Assembly (NCBI RefSeq): GCF_014193695.1
Contig: NZ_JACHZR010000003.1
Span: 1-64,000, forward strand
Direction: 5' to 3'
DNA: 64,000 nt
Origin: Rhizobium sp. BK316
GTDB lineage: Bacteria; Pseudomonadota; Alphaproteobacteria; Rhizobiales; Rhizobiaceae
Positions 1-8,920 of the stretch are shown in pieces (position 1 is the stretch's first letter; every line of letters starts with the position of its first letter). Below the pieces are notes generated by a model. That model saw only the letters and a program-made list of their open reading frames with translations, was not told the origin of the DNA and did no database searches. The translations under genes were made by a program, and so were the position numbers.

Positions 1-17
1 CGTCCGGAATGAAATAT

Positions 18-94
<77 letters not shown>

Positions 95-313
95 AACTTT
101 CCTTTCTTCCCCCGATACCAGGACCAGTTATCGCCAGCGCGAAAACGGCATCTTCCCTGGCAAGCGTAGTGCGTCGGCAGCTATGCTCACCATAAGGCGA
201 TGTAGCGGTTGAATGCCGGACCAAGGCTGATGTGAACTGGCCGCGCCATGTCGGCGAGGCCAGTTGCCTTCTGTCGGCGGGGATTCGCGCCGGGAAGGCG
301 CGAGCTGGCCAGG

Positions 314-556
314 TCAATTCGACTGACGGCTTGCCTTGATCTCCATCAGTTTGGCAGTGCAGGTCTCCGAGACGTTCGACGCGTTCTGCTGGAGGCATTG
401 CAGCAGCCTTCCGCCGCCCGGCTGGACGCCGTTGCAGAGCCGCCGCACATCCGCTTCGCAGGCGGAGCGGATGTCTCGCATCTGTTGGCGGCTCACCTCC
501 TGGGCATTGGCCGCGCCGGCAAGCGCCACGAAGGCGACGATCAAATAGATTTTCAT
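314..556 (-). CDS. Small exported cysteine-rich protein
   Basis: An 80-residue protein with an N-terminal signal peptide beginning MKIYLIVAF and ending near ANAQE, followed by a mature part with four cysteines (CEAD, RLCNG, LLQC, SETC). The spacing resembles the cysteine-rich repeat domain found in many small periplasmic proteins of rhizobia. The start at 556 is preferred over an upstream ATG because GGGAG lies about 9 nt before it and the signal peptide then begins at once. Its role is unknown; it may be a periplasmic stress or envelope protein. Confidence 0.7.
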   Translation of the reverse strand: MKIYLIVAFVALAGAANAQEVSRQQMRDIRSACEADVRRLCNGVQPGGGRLLQCLQQNASNVSETCTAKLMEIKASRQSN

Positions 557-724
557 TCCTGATCTCCCGAAAATGGGTTGCGTGAGAGGAAGGGCGGACG
601 GGCCGCGGTGTGGTCTATGGGCGGCGGCCGTCCGTTCCGGCACTGGGGTACGTGCCGAAAGTCATAGCCGAGATGTGGTCAACGGAGGGAAAATGAATCG
701 ATCCGAAAACTCGGCCGAAGCATG

Positions 725-1264
725 TCACCCCCGGATGAGTCGCGGCATGCGGGCCGTTTCCAGTTGTTCCGCCGTCAATTTGGCGCGAAGGTCCGTGATC
801 GCCTTCTTGAGTGTCTGCGCCTTGTCCGCATATCCTGCCATGACATCGGAAAGAGCCTCCGCCCGGCCGAATGCCTCCGGTCCCTTCAGGTCTTGATCGG
901 GCGCCCCGATCACCGAAATGACCGCGTCGCGATCGGGAACCAACGCAAGCAAGGCCTCGGTATAGGCACGCCAGGCATCCTTCTGGTCGGCGCGGATGCC
1001 TATGGCCGTCTCCTGCGCCGAGAGCATGCCGGCAAGCCGAAGGCGAATTGCCTTGCCGGTATAATAATAGCGCAGATCGTCAAGGCGGTCGGCGAGGGCA
1101 CGGATGTCGAGAAAACCGTTCCTGTACACCTCGAAACGCTGGTCGCCGTAGGTATCTTCGGCGGGGCTGACATTCGCGTTTTGATCCTGGGCCATCCCTG
1201 CCAGAGGGATGGCGGCAAGCAGCAGCGCGCCAGCGCCGACAGAGAATAGTACCGTTTTTTTCAT
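725..1264 (-). CDS. Periplasmic Spy/CpxP-like (LTXXQ-type) protein
   Basis: A 179-residue exported protein. Residues 1-25 form a signal peptide (MKKTVLFSVGAGALLL, cleavage near GMAQ). The mature part is helical and ends with LTAEQLETARMP, which resembles the LTXXQ repeat of Spy/CpxP-type periplasmic chaperones. The gene starts about 120 bp downstream of the stop of the histidine kinase gene, on the same strand. A Cpx-like link between the two is an inference only. The family assignment rests on one motif and overall helical character. Confidence 0.6.
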   Translation of the reverse strand: MKKTVLFSVGAGALLLAAIPLAGMAQDQNANVSPAEDTYGDQRFEVYRNGFLDIRALADRLDDLRYYYTGKAIRLRLAGMLSAQETAIGIRADQKDAWRAYTEALLALVPDRDAVISVIGAPDQDLKGPEAFGRAEALSDVMAGYADKAQTLKKAITDLRAKLTAEQLETARMPRLIRG

Positions 1265-1382
1265 GGCAACCTCCGTGGTTCGTTGATGGTGACACCATGA
1301 ACGGCGCAGCTTGCGACGAATTTGCTCGCTTGTAGGAAAATGTAGCGATTTGTTGCTCGAAGGGCGGCATGTCCCGTCTGGT

Positions 1383-2720
1383 TCAAGTTGTCTCGAATAA
1401 CGGAAGAGTAACAGTCACCAGACCGCCACGCTTGCCGTCCGCAAGCGTGATCGTCCCGCCTTGTGCTTTCAGAAGGGTTTGCGCGACAGCAAGGCCAAGC
1501 CCCGCTCCACCCGTTTTTCGTGCGCGGGATGGCTCTGCGCGAACGAAAGGCTCCAGCAGCAGCTCCCGTTCTTCTTTTGAAAATCCCGGCCCCTCATCTT
1601 CGATTGAAATTCTTGCCCGGCCTTCTTCGACCGCCATCGTCACATGCGCTCGCCGGCCATATTTGACGGCATTGTCGACGAGGTTGCCGATGATCCGCCG
1701 AAGCGCCAGCCGATCGCCGATGATCCATGTTTCGGCCTGCGTTGTGTCTGTTTCCAGAATGACAGGCAGGCCCGCGCTCCTGAAATCCGCTATTTCGGCG
1801 CGCAGCAATTCAGCGAGGTCGAGCATCTCCTCATTGAGCGCTCCGACACCCGCCTGCGACGTCAGAAGCGCATTGTCGAGGAGATCGATCATGTCCGCAA
1901 TATCGGACGTGGCCCGTTCTCTTTCCGCGTCATCGGGCAGTTGTTCGAGCCGGAGCCGCAGTCGCGTCGCAAAGCTGCGGACGTCGTGCTGGATCCCCCC
2001 GATCAACGCCGTACGGGAACGCGTCATGGCGTGAAGCCGGTTCTGGAGCCTGTCGAAAGCCCTGACCAGGGCGCCGATTTCCGGCGTCGTCGCGCGGGTA
2101 GGGGGAAGCGGGATCGGGTCGCCTGAGGGATCCATGCGGTCGACGGCGGAGGCTAGTCTGGTCAACGGTCTGATTTCCCGATGCAACATGTAAAAGGCGA
2201 TGCAGGCGAACAGGGTTCCCAACAGTCCCGCCCCCGTTCCCGCCGGCAAACCATAAAACGTTACGACAAAGGGCGTGCGCGCTTCGGCGACGAGGATATT
2301 GCCGTTGTCGAGTGCCACCCAAAATTCGAGCGGCCGCGCTGTGCGGGTCCACAAGCCAGGTCGGAGGCCTTCGGTGTTGTGCCCTAACTGAATGTGGATG
2401 AGTTTTTCGCCAAGAAACTGCCGATAAAGCGCGAAATCAGCGCTATCGGCCAGGTCGTCGCCTGCAGCCGGCACAGATGAGCTGTCGGTGATCCGCACCT
2501 CCAGCATTGAGGATTGGAGAGCCGCGAGGGCGAGTTGCCGCTCGTCTGGGGCGATGTTGGATACGAGATCGATGATCGCCTTCAATTGTTCGGGCGGCAG
2601 ACGGTTAGCGGTTCGCGACAGGTCGCTCGTCCAGTAGAAGAAGGCAATCAGAGTGATCCAGAGAGCGAGAAGCGCGCTCGCGCCAATCGCCAGCAGTCGC
2701 GCGGTCAGGCCGAAACGCAT
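1383..2720 (-). CDS. Sensor histidine kinase (HAMP-HisKA-HATPase)
   Basis: A 445-residue membrane histidine kinase. TM1 is near residues 8-30 and TM2 near 155-178, with a periplasmic sensor region between them. HAMP follows, then the H-box (GIQHDVRSFATRL), the N-box (NLVDNAVKYG), G1 (DEGPGF) and G2 (GGAGLGLAVA). The start codon lies 2 nt after the response-regulator stop, so the two are co-transcribed and probably translationally coupled. The sensed signal is not evident. The neighbouring Spy-like gene and the decayed exporter operon upstream hint at an envelope or efflux role, which is inference. Confidence 0.93.
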   Translation of the reverse strand: MRFGLTARLLAIGASALLALWITLIAFFYWTSDLSRTANRLPPEQLKAIIDLVSNIAPDERQLALAALQSSMLEVRITDSSSVPAAGDDLADSADFALYRQFLGEKLIHIQLGHNTEGLRPGLWTRTARPLEFWVALDNGNILVAEARTPFVVTFYGLPAGTGAGLLGTLFACIAFYMLHREIRPLTRLASAVDRMDPSGDPIPLPPTRATTPEIGALVRAFDRLQNRLHAMTRSRTALIGGIQHDVRSFATRLRLRLEQLPDDAERERATSDIADMIDLLDNALLTSQAGVGALNEEMLDLAELLRAEIADFRSAGLPVILETDTTQAETWIIGDRLALRRIIGNLVDNAVKYGRRAHVTMAVEEGRARISIEDEGPGFSKEERELLLEPFVRAEPSRARKTGGAGLGLAVAQTLLKAQGGTITLADGKRGGLVTVTLPLFETT

Positions 2721-2722
2721 GT

Positions 2723-3439
2723 TTATGTGACCTGCCGGACTGGTGCGCTCAAAAGATAGCCGCCATTGCGTACGGTATTGATGAGGTTGCAGCCAGGACT
2801 CAGGCTGTCCAGCTTTTTGCGAACGCGCGAGACAAGAATGTCGACCGTGCGATCGAAAGGATCTGCGCTGCGCCCATGGGTCCAGTCCAGTATCTGGTCT
2901 CGCGACAACACGCGGCGCGGGCGCAGGACGAAACAGGCAAGCAGGTCGAACTCGGCGCTGGTCAGGGCAACGAGACCGCCCTCTTCGGTGCGGAGTTGGC
3001 GGGCGTCGAGATCGGCGACGAAACGATCGAATGCATAACGGCGCGAGGCAAGCTGAAGCGGTTGAGCGCCCGTCCGACGCAACAGCGCCCTGACACGCGC
3101 GAGGAGTTCCCTCGGCCCGAAAGGCTTGACGACATAGTCGTCGGCGCCGATCTCGAGCCCGACCACCCGGTCCGTCTCGTCCCCTTTCGCCGTCAGCATG
3201 AGGACAGGCAACCTCCGTTCCGACGCCAGCCGCCGGCAGATCGACAGGCCATCCTCGCCAGGAAGCATCAGATCGAGGATGACGAGGTCCGGCCTGATGC
3301 GCTCAAGCACCTTGTCCATATCCCGTCCATCCTGTGCCAGCTCCACGTCGAAACCTTCGCGATGCAGAAAATCGCCAACCAGCCGCCGGATCTCGGGGTC
3401 GTCATCAACGATCAGGATGGTTTTTGCCTCTTTCTCCAT
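2723..3439 (-). CDS. OmpR/PhoB-family response regulator
   Basis: A 238-residue two-domain regulator. The receiver domain has the acidic pocket VDDDPE, the phospho-acceptor Asp56 in LVILDLMLPGEDG and Lys in VVKPFGP. The C-terminal winged helix (VALTSAEFDLL, VDILVSRVRKKL, IRN-type wing with GGYLL) binds DNA. The start at 3439 (MEKEAKTILIVDDD) is chosen because the longer reading adds 47 residues without receiver homology. It is first in a two-gene operon with the kinase. The broken exporter operon is divergent and could have been its target. Confidence 0.94.
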   Translation of the reverse strand: MEKEAKTILIVDDDPEIRRLVGDFLHREGFDVELAQDGRDMDKVLERIRPDLVILDLMLPGEDGLSICRRLASERRLPVLMLTAKGDETDRVVGLEIGADDYVVKPFGPRELLARVRALLRRTGAQPLQLASRRYAFDRFVADLDARQLRTEEGGLVALTSAEFDLLACFVLRPRRVLSRDQILDWTHGRSADPFDRTVDILVSRVRKKLDSLSPGCNLINTVRNGGYLLSAPVRQVT

Positions 3440-3626
3440 GATCTTCAACAGGACATTTCGCGGTCGGGAAATCAATAGGAAAACCCGCGCGTGTACAAAA
3501 CGATACCGGCCGGAAAAATATCTCAACAACCTGAAAAGCCCGGTTGATGGCCCAGCAAAGAAATTTGCCGACGGTGGCAATCCCGGTTCCGGATGCAGTG
3601 GTTTCGGGCTTGGACAGCATCCCGTG

Positions 3627-4256
3627 ATGGTGGCCGCGCCTTCGAAGGAGCGTCATCTCGTCCGATGCGCTATCTGATGCCCAAGTCCGAAGAGTTGATG
3701 CCGGTGGGCCGCCGCTTCTTCCAGGCGGACATAAAAGGCCCCGGCACATTGGACGCGATCATCAAGGCCAATGTCAGCTCCAGTTTGCAGGGGGTGATTA
3801 CCGCCCTCCACGTCGACCGCAATGACATGCTGCGCACGGGAGAGATCATTGCCGAAGTCAACGCCGGTGAGTTGAAAGCGCAACTCAACGCTTCCCTTGC
3901 CTCGCAAGAGGCTGCGCGCAAGGTCGTGGAAGCGGCGCATGCCGACGGCCGACGTGCTGAAGCCACGCTTGCGAATGCCCGCTCGACGCTTGCCCGGCAG
4001 TAGGAGTTGCAGCGCGCCGGAACGTCGACGCGTTCAGCACTGGAATCGGCCCAAACCGTGGTCCAGCAAGCCGAGGCCGATCTCGCCAAAGCGCGATCCA
4101 TCGTTCTGCAGGCCGGGGCACAGGAAGTCGAGGCCGCTGCAACGGTGGAAGTCAATCAGGCACAAATGGACAAGTCGGTGATCCGCGCTCCGATCGACGG
4201 AATTGTGGCGGCTCGCAACCTCAATCTCGGCGACATCGCTTCGCCCAAGGCGGGCG
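3627..4256 (+). pseudogene. Broken HlyD/DevB-type periplasmic adaptor
   Basis: Remnant of a membrane-fusion/adaptor protein. Recognisable parts are the first barrel and lipoyl half (ADIKGPGTLDAIIKANVSS, then GVITALHVDRNDM), the coiled-coil hairpin (ASQEAARKVVEAA, TVVQQAEADLAKAR) and the return strand VIRAPIDGIVAARNLNLGD. An in-frame TAG at 4001-4003 sits where the family would read LARQQEL, so CAG to TAG is the likely lesion. The N-terminus shifts frame near 3670. The second half of the barrel is missing, because sequence passes directly into permease code near 4257. Non-functional. Confidence 0.82.
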
Positions 4257-5059
4257 TTCCGGTCCCTTTTCGGAAAGCTCGGCGATATCCTCCGATATGG
4301 ATCGCCGGGTGGAGGGCATTGCCGGCGTGGCCGATGTCTGCCGTTTCGTGCAGATCAGCCAGCAATTCGCCTTTCGCGATCGACAGCTGCGCCTCCATCA
4401 CGGGTGTCGACTATCCGAAGGACCGCGGGGAATGGGTGCCGTTGACCGCCGGCCGGCATCTGGAAAACGGGCATTTCGAGGCCATCGCAGACGCAAGCAT
4501 CGGGTTCAGTCTCGGCGACCGCGTCCGGCTGGGGCAGGACGATTATACCATCGTTGGCCTGACGCGAGGAATGGTCGACATGAGCGGCGATGGACTGCTC
4601 TTCGTTTCAGTGAACGATGCCATGGCGATCGCCCAGCGACGGACAAGCGAAGAGGTGCTGCTTGCCCGAAAGGAAACAGGCGGTAGCCGAAGCGCCGCAA
4701 ACGGCAGTTCGGTGCAACAGGACAGCAAGATTGCCGCGACGCTGGTGACGCTCGAGCCGGCCGCCAGCGAGAAGCAGCTCGCGCGGCGATCATGGCCTGG
4801 GGAGATGCAAATGTTCTGAGCAGGGCCGATCAGGAAAATCTCCTGCTCAACCAGAGGCTCTGGCGGCTGAGAGTCCAAATTCTTGCCTTCACCGCGGTCC
4901 TTCTGGTGGTGATGGCCATCGTCATTTCGCTTATCATCTACATGCTGACCATGGAAAAGCGCCATCAGATCGCCATGCTGAAGCTGATCGGCGCACGCAG
5001 TGTCGTCATTGTCGGGACAATTGCCGAACAGTCCTATCTGATCGGGGCAGGTGGCCTGC
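4257..5059 (+). pseudogene. Broken FtsX/MacB-type ABC permease (DevC-like)
   Basis: Remnant of an ABC exporter permease read in three segments. Frame 1 near 4257-4390 gives SSDMDRRVEGIAGVADVC; frame 2 near 4396-4795 gives SITGVDYPKDRGEW and GDRVRLGQDDYTIVGL; frame 1 again from 4792 gives a membrane segment and the MLKLIGARS coupling-helix region typical of FtsX-like permeases. At least two frameshifts separate them. The first transmembrane helix and the C-terminal helices are missing. It lies between adaptor and ATPase remnants in normal DevB-DevC-DevA order. Confidence 0.8.
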
Positions 5060-5623
5060 ATGAACGCTATGCCGATTCTATGCGTCCGCCACGCGTGCCG
5101 CCACTATCGCAGCGGCGAGACAGTGGTGCGCGCCCTAGACGGCGTCTCTTTCGATATCCATCCGGGCGAAGTCGTTGGCATTCTGGGACCCAGCGGGTCC
5201 GGCAAAAGTACGCTGTTACTGATTGCCGGCCTTTTGGAGCTGCCCACGACCGGCGAAATCTATATTCGCGACCGGCTCGTTTCCCAACCCGATGCCGACC
5301 TCGACGGCCTCCGTGACTTCAGACGCAACAATATCGGTTTCATTTTCCAGAAGGCCAATCTCATTCCGTTTCTTTCGGCGGTCGAAAACGTGGCGCTTGC
5401 GCTCGAGATCGACGATGTGCCGGCGCGCGATTATGCTTCGCAGCTGCTTGGCAGCGTCGATCTCGCGCATCGCGTCGACAATCTTCCGGCTCGGTTGTCG
5501 GGAGGCAGTGTGCAGGACCTCTTCGACCGGACGATCGAACTCAGGGATGGCGGGATTGTCGCCGAAAACGCCACCGGGCCGGGTGGGAGCGCCCCGGCTG
5601 ATACAAATCGCAACAAAACGTAA
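5060..5623 (+). pseudogene. ABC ATPase with deleted Walker B region (DevA-like)
   Basis: The N-terminal half of an exporter ATPase is intact: Walker A GPSGSGKST, Q-loop region FIFQKANLIPF and a signature that begins RLSGG. The reading then jumps from LSGG straight to DLFDRTIELRDGGI, which is the extreme C-terminus of this family. The segment that should hold Walker B, the D-loop and the H-loop is therefore gone, by an in-frame deletion of roughly 60 codons. The frame is open, so a short protein might be made, but it could not hydrolyse ATP normally. Confidence 0.82.
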
Positions 5624-5713
5624 CGCCGGTGAAAGACCGCAGCTAACTTCGGGACCGATCTTCTCCTTATTCCCGCTTCGCCAGCCGGCGTTGCAACACG
5701 ACAGGAGAACCCG

Positions 5714-6403
5714 ATGCTGAAGAAATTGTTGCTGGCGCTGGCCATTTTTGCCGGCGCTTCATCCATCGCCGCCGCGGCCACGGTCGCGGTTGCGACGGGA
5801 AACGTCAACCTGAGAGCCGGTCCTTCGACCGGATATCCGGTTGTGACCGTTGTTCCGGCCAGCGCCCGGATTGTCACCCACGGATGCCTGACCGGGTATA
5901 CCTGGTGCGACATAAGCTTTGCCAACTATCGTGGCTGGGTGGCGGCCAACTATATCCAGGTCGTCTACAAAGGCGGACCGGTGGTCCTTACTTCCGCAGT
6001 GGCGCCTTCCGTCGGCGTGACGATCATCGCCTTTAACAAGGTTTACTGGGACAACTACTATGCTGCCTATCCATGGTATCGAAGCTGGGCACGTTATTAT
6101 CGCCCCTATCCGGCCTATCCCATCGCTCCTCCGCCACGCGTCACCTCCTATGATCGGTCTGTCAACTGCGCCGACGGAAGTTGCACCGCGACGCGTTCAG
6201 CGACAGGTGTCTATGGAGGCTCCACGAACCATACGCGGACGTGCAGCGGCGGGGAGTGCACGGCTACGAGGGAGACCGTTGGGCCGTACGGCAACAGTGC
6301 CTCACGCGTCCGCAACTGCAGCGCCAACACGCATTCGTGCAGCGTGACGAGAACAGGTCCGCGCGGTGGTACGGCGACCGGCACGCGCAGTTTTCAACGA
6401 TAA
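5714..6403 (+). CDS. Secreted SH3b-domain protein with Cys-rich tail
   Basis: A 229-residue exported protein. There is a signal peptide (residues 1-22, ending AAAA), then a bacterial SH3 domain near 25-80 (GNVNLRAGPSTGYPVV, RGWVAANYIQ), an aromatic linker rich in Tyr, Trp and Pro (YYAAYPWYRSW, YRPYPAYPI), and a C-terminal tail with three imperfect 25-30-residue repeats of the form C-x-GG-x-CTATR-x-TGxYG. AGGAG precedes the start. SH3b domains usually bind peptidoglycan or surface polymers; the tail repeats suggest an extracellular or envelope position. Confidence 0.8.
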   Translation: MLKKLLLALAIFAGASSIAAAATVAVATGNVNLRAGPSTGYPVVTVVPASARIVTHGCLTGYTWCDISFANYRGWVAANYIQVVYKGGPVVLTSAVAPSVGVTIIAFNKVYWDNYYAAYPWYRSWARYYRPYPAYPIAPPPRVTSYDRSVNCADGSCTATRSATGVYGGSTNHTRTCSGGECTATRETVGPYGNSASRVRNCSANTHSCSVTRTGPRGGTATGTRSFQR

Positions 6404-6441
6404 CCCCAGAGCCCCGGGACGGAACATGACCGAGATCTTCG

Positions 6442-7434
6442 TTATGCAGAGCCTCTTCGGCGCGGCGATCTCGCCATCAACCGTGCATAGGCAATCGCCG
6501 AGAGCATGTTGACGTGGTTGGCCTTACCGGTTCCGGCGATGTCGAAGGCGGTGCCATGGTCGACGGAGACTCGGTCTATCGGCAGGCCGAGAGAGACATT
6601 GACGGCGGTTTCGAAGGCGACGAGCTTGATCGGGATGTGGCCCTGATCGTGATACTGTGCGATCACTAGATCGAAGGCGCCATTATAGGCGCGGGCGAAG
6701 ACCGTGTCGGCGGAAATCGGGCCTACCACGTCGATGCCTTTGGCCTGTGCCAGCTCGACGGCGGGTGCGAGGAATTCCGTGTCTTCTGTTCCGAAAAGGC
6801 CGTTTTCGCCGCAATGGGGGTTGAGACCGGCAACGGCAATGCGGGCCTTCTTGCCGAGGCGCACGAAGTGATCGTGGCCGGCCTCGATCGTTGCAAGCAC
6901 ACGTTCAGTCTTGGCCCGTTCTATCGCGCCCTTCAGCGAGATGTGGGTCGAGACATGGATGGTGTTCAGACGCTCGGAGGCGAGGAGCATGAAGGAGCTC
7001 TTGGAGCCGGTCAGATGCGCCAGCAGGCCGGTATGACCATCGTAATGGTGGCCGGCGAGGTTCATGGCTTCCTTGTTGATCGGCGCCGTGACGATGACGT
7101 CGGCTTCCTGCGACATTGCGAGATCAACGGCGCGAGCGATGTAACGGACGGATGCATCGCCAGCGGCTGGGCTGACCTTGCCAATCTCGGGGAGGGGAGC
7201 GTCCAGCGCGACCTCATCCACGGCGATGGTGTTTCCATCCTCGGAGGCGGAAGGGCCGAAGCTGAGGCTGATATCGGTTGCGCGTACGGCCCGTTCCAAG
7301 GCTTCCGTATTGCCAACGATGACGAAGTCGCGACGTTCGGCAGCCGGCAATGCAGCCAGCGCCTTGACGATCACTTCAGGGCCTACGCCGGCGGGATCGC
7401 CGAGGGTTACTGCGACTTTTGCATTTCTGTCCAT
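6442..7434 (-). CDS. PdxA-family 4-phosphohydroxy-acid dehydrogenase (PdxA2-like)
   Basis: A 330-residue member of the PdxA family. It keeps the metal-site histidines in [21 protein letters not shown] and [10 protein letters not shown], and the N-terminal [12 protein letters not shown]. PdxA makes pyridoxal phosphate, but PdxA2 paralogues act with DUF1537 kinases on phosphorylated four-carbon acids (4-phospho-D-threonate or -erythronate) to give dihydroxyacetone phosphate and CO2. A DUF1537 kinase lies in this island at 16984-18045, so I favour the catabolic role. It is 28 nt downstream of the alcohol dehydrogenase gene, with AGGAA before its ATG. Confidence 0.85.
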   Translation of the reverse strand: MDRNAKVAVTLGDPAGVGPEVIVKALAALPAAERRDFVIVGNTEALERAVRATDISLSFGPSASEDGNTIAVDEVALDAPLPEIGKVSPAAGDASVRYIARAVDLAMSQEADVIVTAPINKEAMNLAGHHYDGHTGLLAHLTGSKSSFMLLASERLNTIHVSTHISLKGAIERAKTERVLATIEAGHDHFVRLGKKARIAVAGLNPHCGENGLFGTEDTEFLAPAVELAQAKGIDVVGPISADTVFARAYNGAFDLVIAQYHDQGHIPIKLVAFETAVNVSLGLPIDRVSVDHGTAFDIAGTGKANHVNMLSAIAYARLMARSPRRRGSA

Positions 7435-7462
7435 CAGTCAAATTCCTCTTGAAAGCCCTGCC

Positions 7463-8596
7463 TCAATAGGCAGCCTCGTAGATCGAGCGTATATCAGTGC
7501 GCGTCAAGTCGCGCGGATTGTTATCCAGGAGCCTGCGGATGGCGAAGGCGTCGTCGGCCATGGCATCCAGATCATTTTCCGGCACGCCGAGGCCGGAAAG
7601 TGTCATCTCGATGCCAAGTTCGGCGCAGAAAGCATAGGCCGCATCAAAGACCGATTTGACGGTGTCGGATGTGTCATAGCCGAGTGCTTCCATCACCGCT
7701 TTCGTCTTTTCCGGCACGGCCGGCGTATTGAAAGCGAGAACATGCGGGAAGATCAATGCGTTGGCCGCGCCATGGGCTACATGCCAGCGGGTGCCGAGCG
7801 GATAGGCGAGTGCATGGCCGCCAGCCGTATTGACCGGGCCGAGGCAAAAGCCTCCATAGAGCGAGGCCAGCGAAAGACCGGCACGTGCTTCGGCATCCGA
7901 GCCGTCGCGCACGGCTCTTGCGAGATATTTGCCGACAAGCCGCGTTCCTTCGATGGCGTAGATGTCAATCATCGGGTGCGCCTTGCGATTGGTGAAGGCC
8001 TCGACACAATGTGCCATGGCATCGACACCGGTTGCAGCGGTGGTGCGGGCCGGGACGGAGAAAGTCAGGGAAGGATCTATCACGGCGATGTCGGCGAGCA
8101 TGTGAAGGCTTTCGACCGCAAGCTTCGCCTTGGTCTCGGGATCGGTGACCAGCGCGCGGATACCGGCCTCGCTGCCCGTGCCCGATGTTGTCGGCACCTG
8201 CGCAAGCGCTACCTTTCGCGGCCCCTGAACCTTATTGGGGCCGACAACATCGCGAAGGCTCTGCGACGAGCCGGCGAGCACGGCAGCCAGCTTGGCAAGA
8301 TCCATGGCGCTGCCACCACCGAAACCGACGATAAAGTCTGCCTGTGCAGTTTCTGCTGCTGCGAGCACCTTGTCGAGATTAGCGATATCCGGCTCAGGCG
8401 TCACGTCCGAGAAGACCGAAACGTCACCCTTCAGTTGCAACAGATCAATGCGTGTCGCGTTGAATGCATCCGAAATGACCAGTGTTCGGGAATAGCCCTT
8501 GTTTGCGGCCCAGGCGCCGAGCTTTCCCGCGGTCTCCAGACCGAATTCGATCAGGTGCGGCCGGACAACGGCAATAGGTGAATCCAAACTGACCAT
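7463..8596 (-). CDS. Iron-containing alcohol dehydrogenase
   Basis: A 377-residue group III (iron-type) dehydrogenase. The NAD-binding region has GGGSAMDLAKLAA. Metal ligands are expected in DAMAHCVEAF and in the pair of histidines of GGHALAYPLGTRWHVAHG. The start at 8596 is fixed by a perfect AGGAGG 6 nt upstream; a longer reading to 8674 lacks such a site. It probably oxidises or reduces a hydroxy-acid or small alcohol intermediate of the island's pathway. It is first gene of a two-gene unit with the PdxA-like gene. Confidence 0.88.
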   Translation of the reverse strand: MVSLDSPIAVVRPHLIEFGLETAGKLGAWAANKGYSRTLVISDAFNATRIDLLQLKGDVSVFSDVTPEPDIANLDKVLAAAETAQADFIVGFGGGSAMDLAKLAAVLAGSSQSLRDVVGPNKVQGPRKVALAQVPTTSGTGSEAGIRALVTDPETKAKLAVESLHMLADIAVIDPSLTFSVPARTTAATGVDAMAHCVEAFTNRKAHPMIDIYAIEGTRLVGKYLARAVRDGSDAEARAGLSLASLYGGFCLGPVNTAGGHALAYPLGTRWHVAHGAANALIFPHVLAFNTPAVPEKTKAVMEALGYDTSDTVKSVFDAAYAFCAELGIEMTLSGLGVPENDLDAMADDAFAIRRLLDNNPRDLTRTDIRSIYEAAY

Positions 8597-8920
8597 ATGC
8601 GGTCCTCCTGATGCGCGACGGAACTGGGCCGTCAATGATGTAAATTTGTTATCCCGTCCGGTGATTTTTGGCAAGAATGAATGAGGAATTTTCTTGTTTT
8701 ACAGTCCATCTGGGTGGTGAAAGTACCAGATTTAACGCTTCGAATTCCAGTCAACATATTAAAGTTAAATGTATATTTAGAAATTTGGTGATCGGCGGAA
8801 AGGGCAGTGGGACTTGTAAAAGGATTGTCGTGCATTTGTAAAAATAAGAATTCAGATGGGAGGGCCAAGTGCTTTCGCCGATCGGCCTCCCCCATGCGCT
8901 GCTTGTGATCTCGGTGGTCG
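8597..8920. promoter_or_regulatory. AT-rich intergenic region upstream of ADH/pdxA operon
   Basis: 324 bp with no convincing gene, clearly more AT-rich than its neighbours. It must hold the minus-strand promoter for the dehydrogenase operon. TTGTAAAA occurs twice, at 8814-8821 and 8836-8843, 22 bp apart (two helical turns). A related TTGTAA word with GATTG beside it occurs on the minus strand near 11096-11112, in the divergent promoter of the same island. These are weak operator candidates for the island's GntR regulator. Confidence 0.4.

Noticed and set aside
235..265. Inverted repeat AACTGGCC/GGCCAGTT
   Set aside because: A 15-nt loop and no T-run, downstream of a small gene; too weak to call a terminator or regulatory site.
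573..896. 107-codon plus-strand reading frame
   Set aside because: Composition is typical of an antisense shadow of the Spy-like gene and it lacks a ribosome site.
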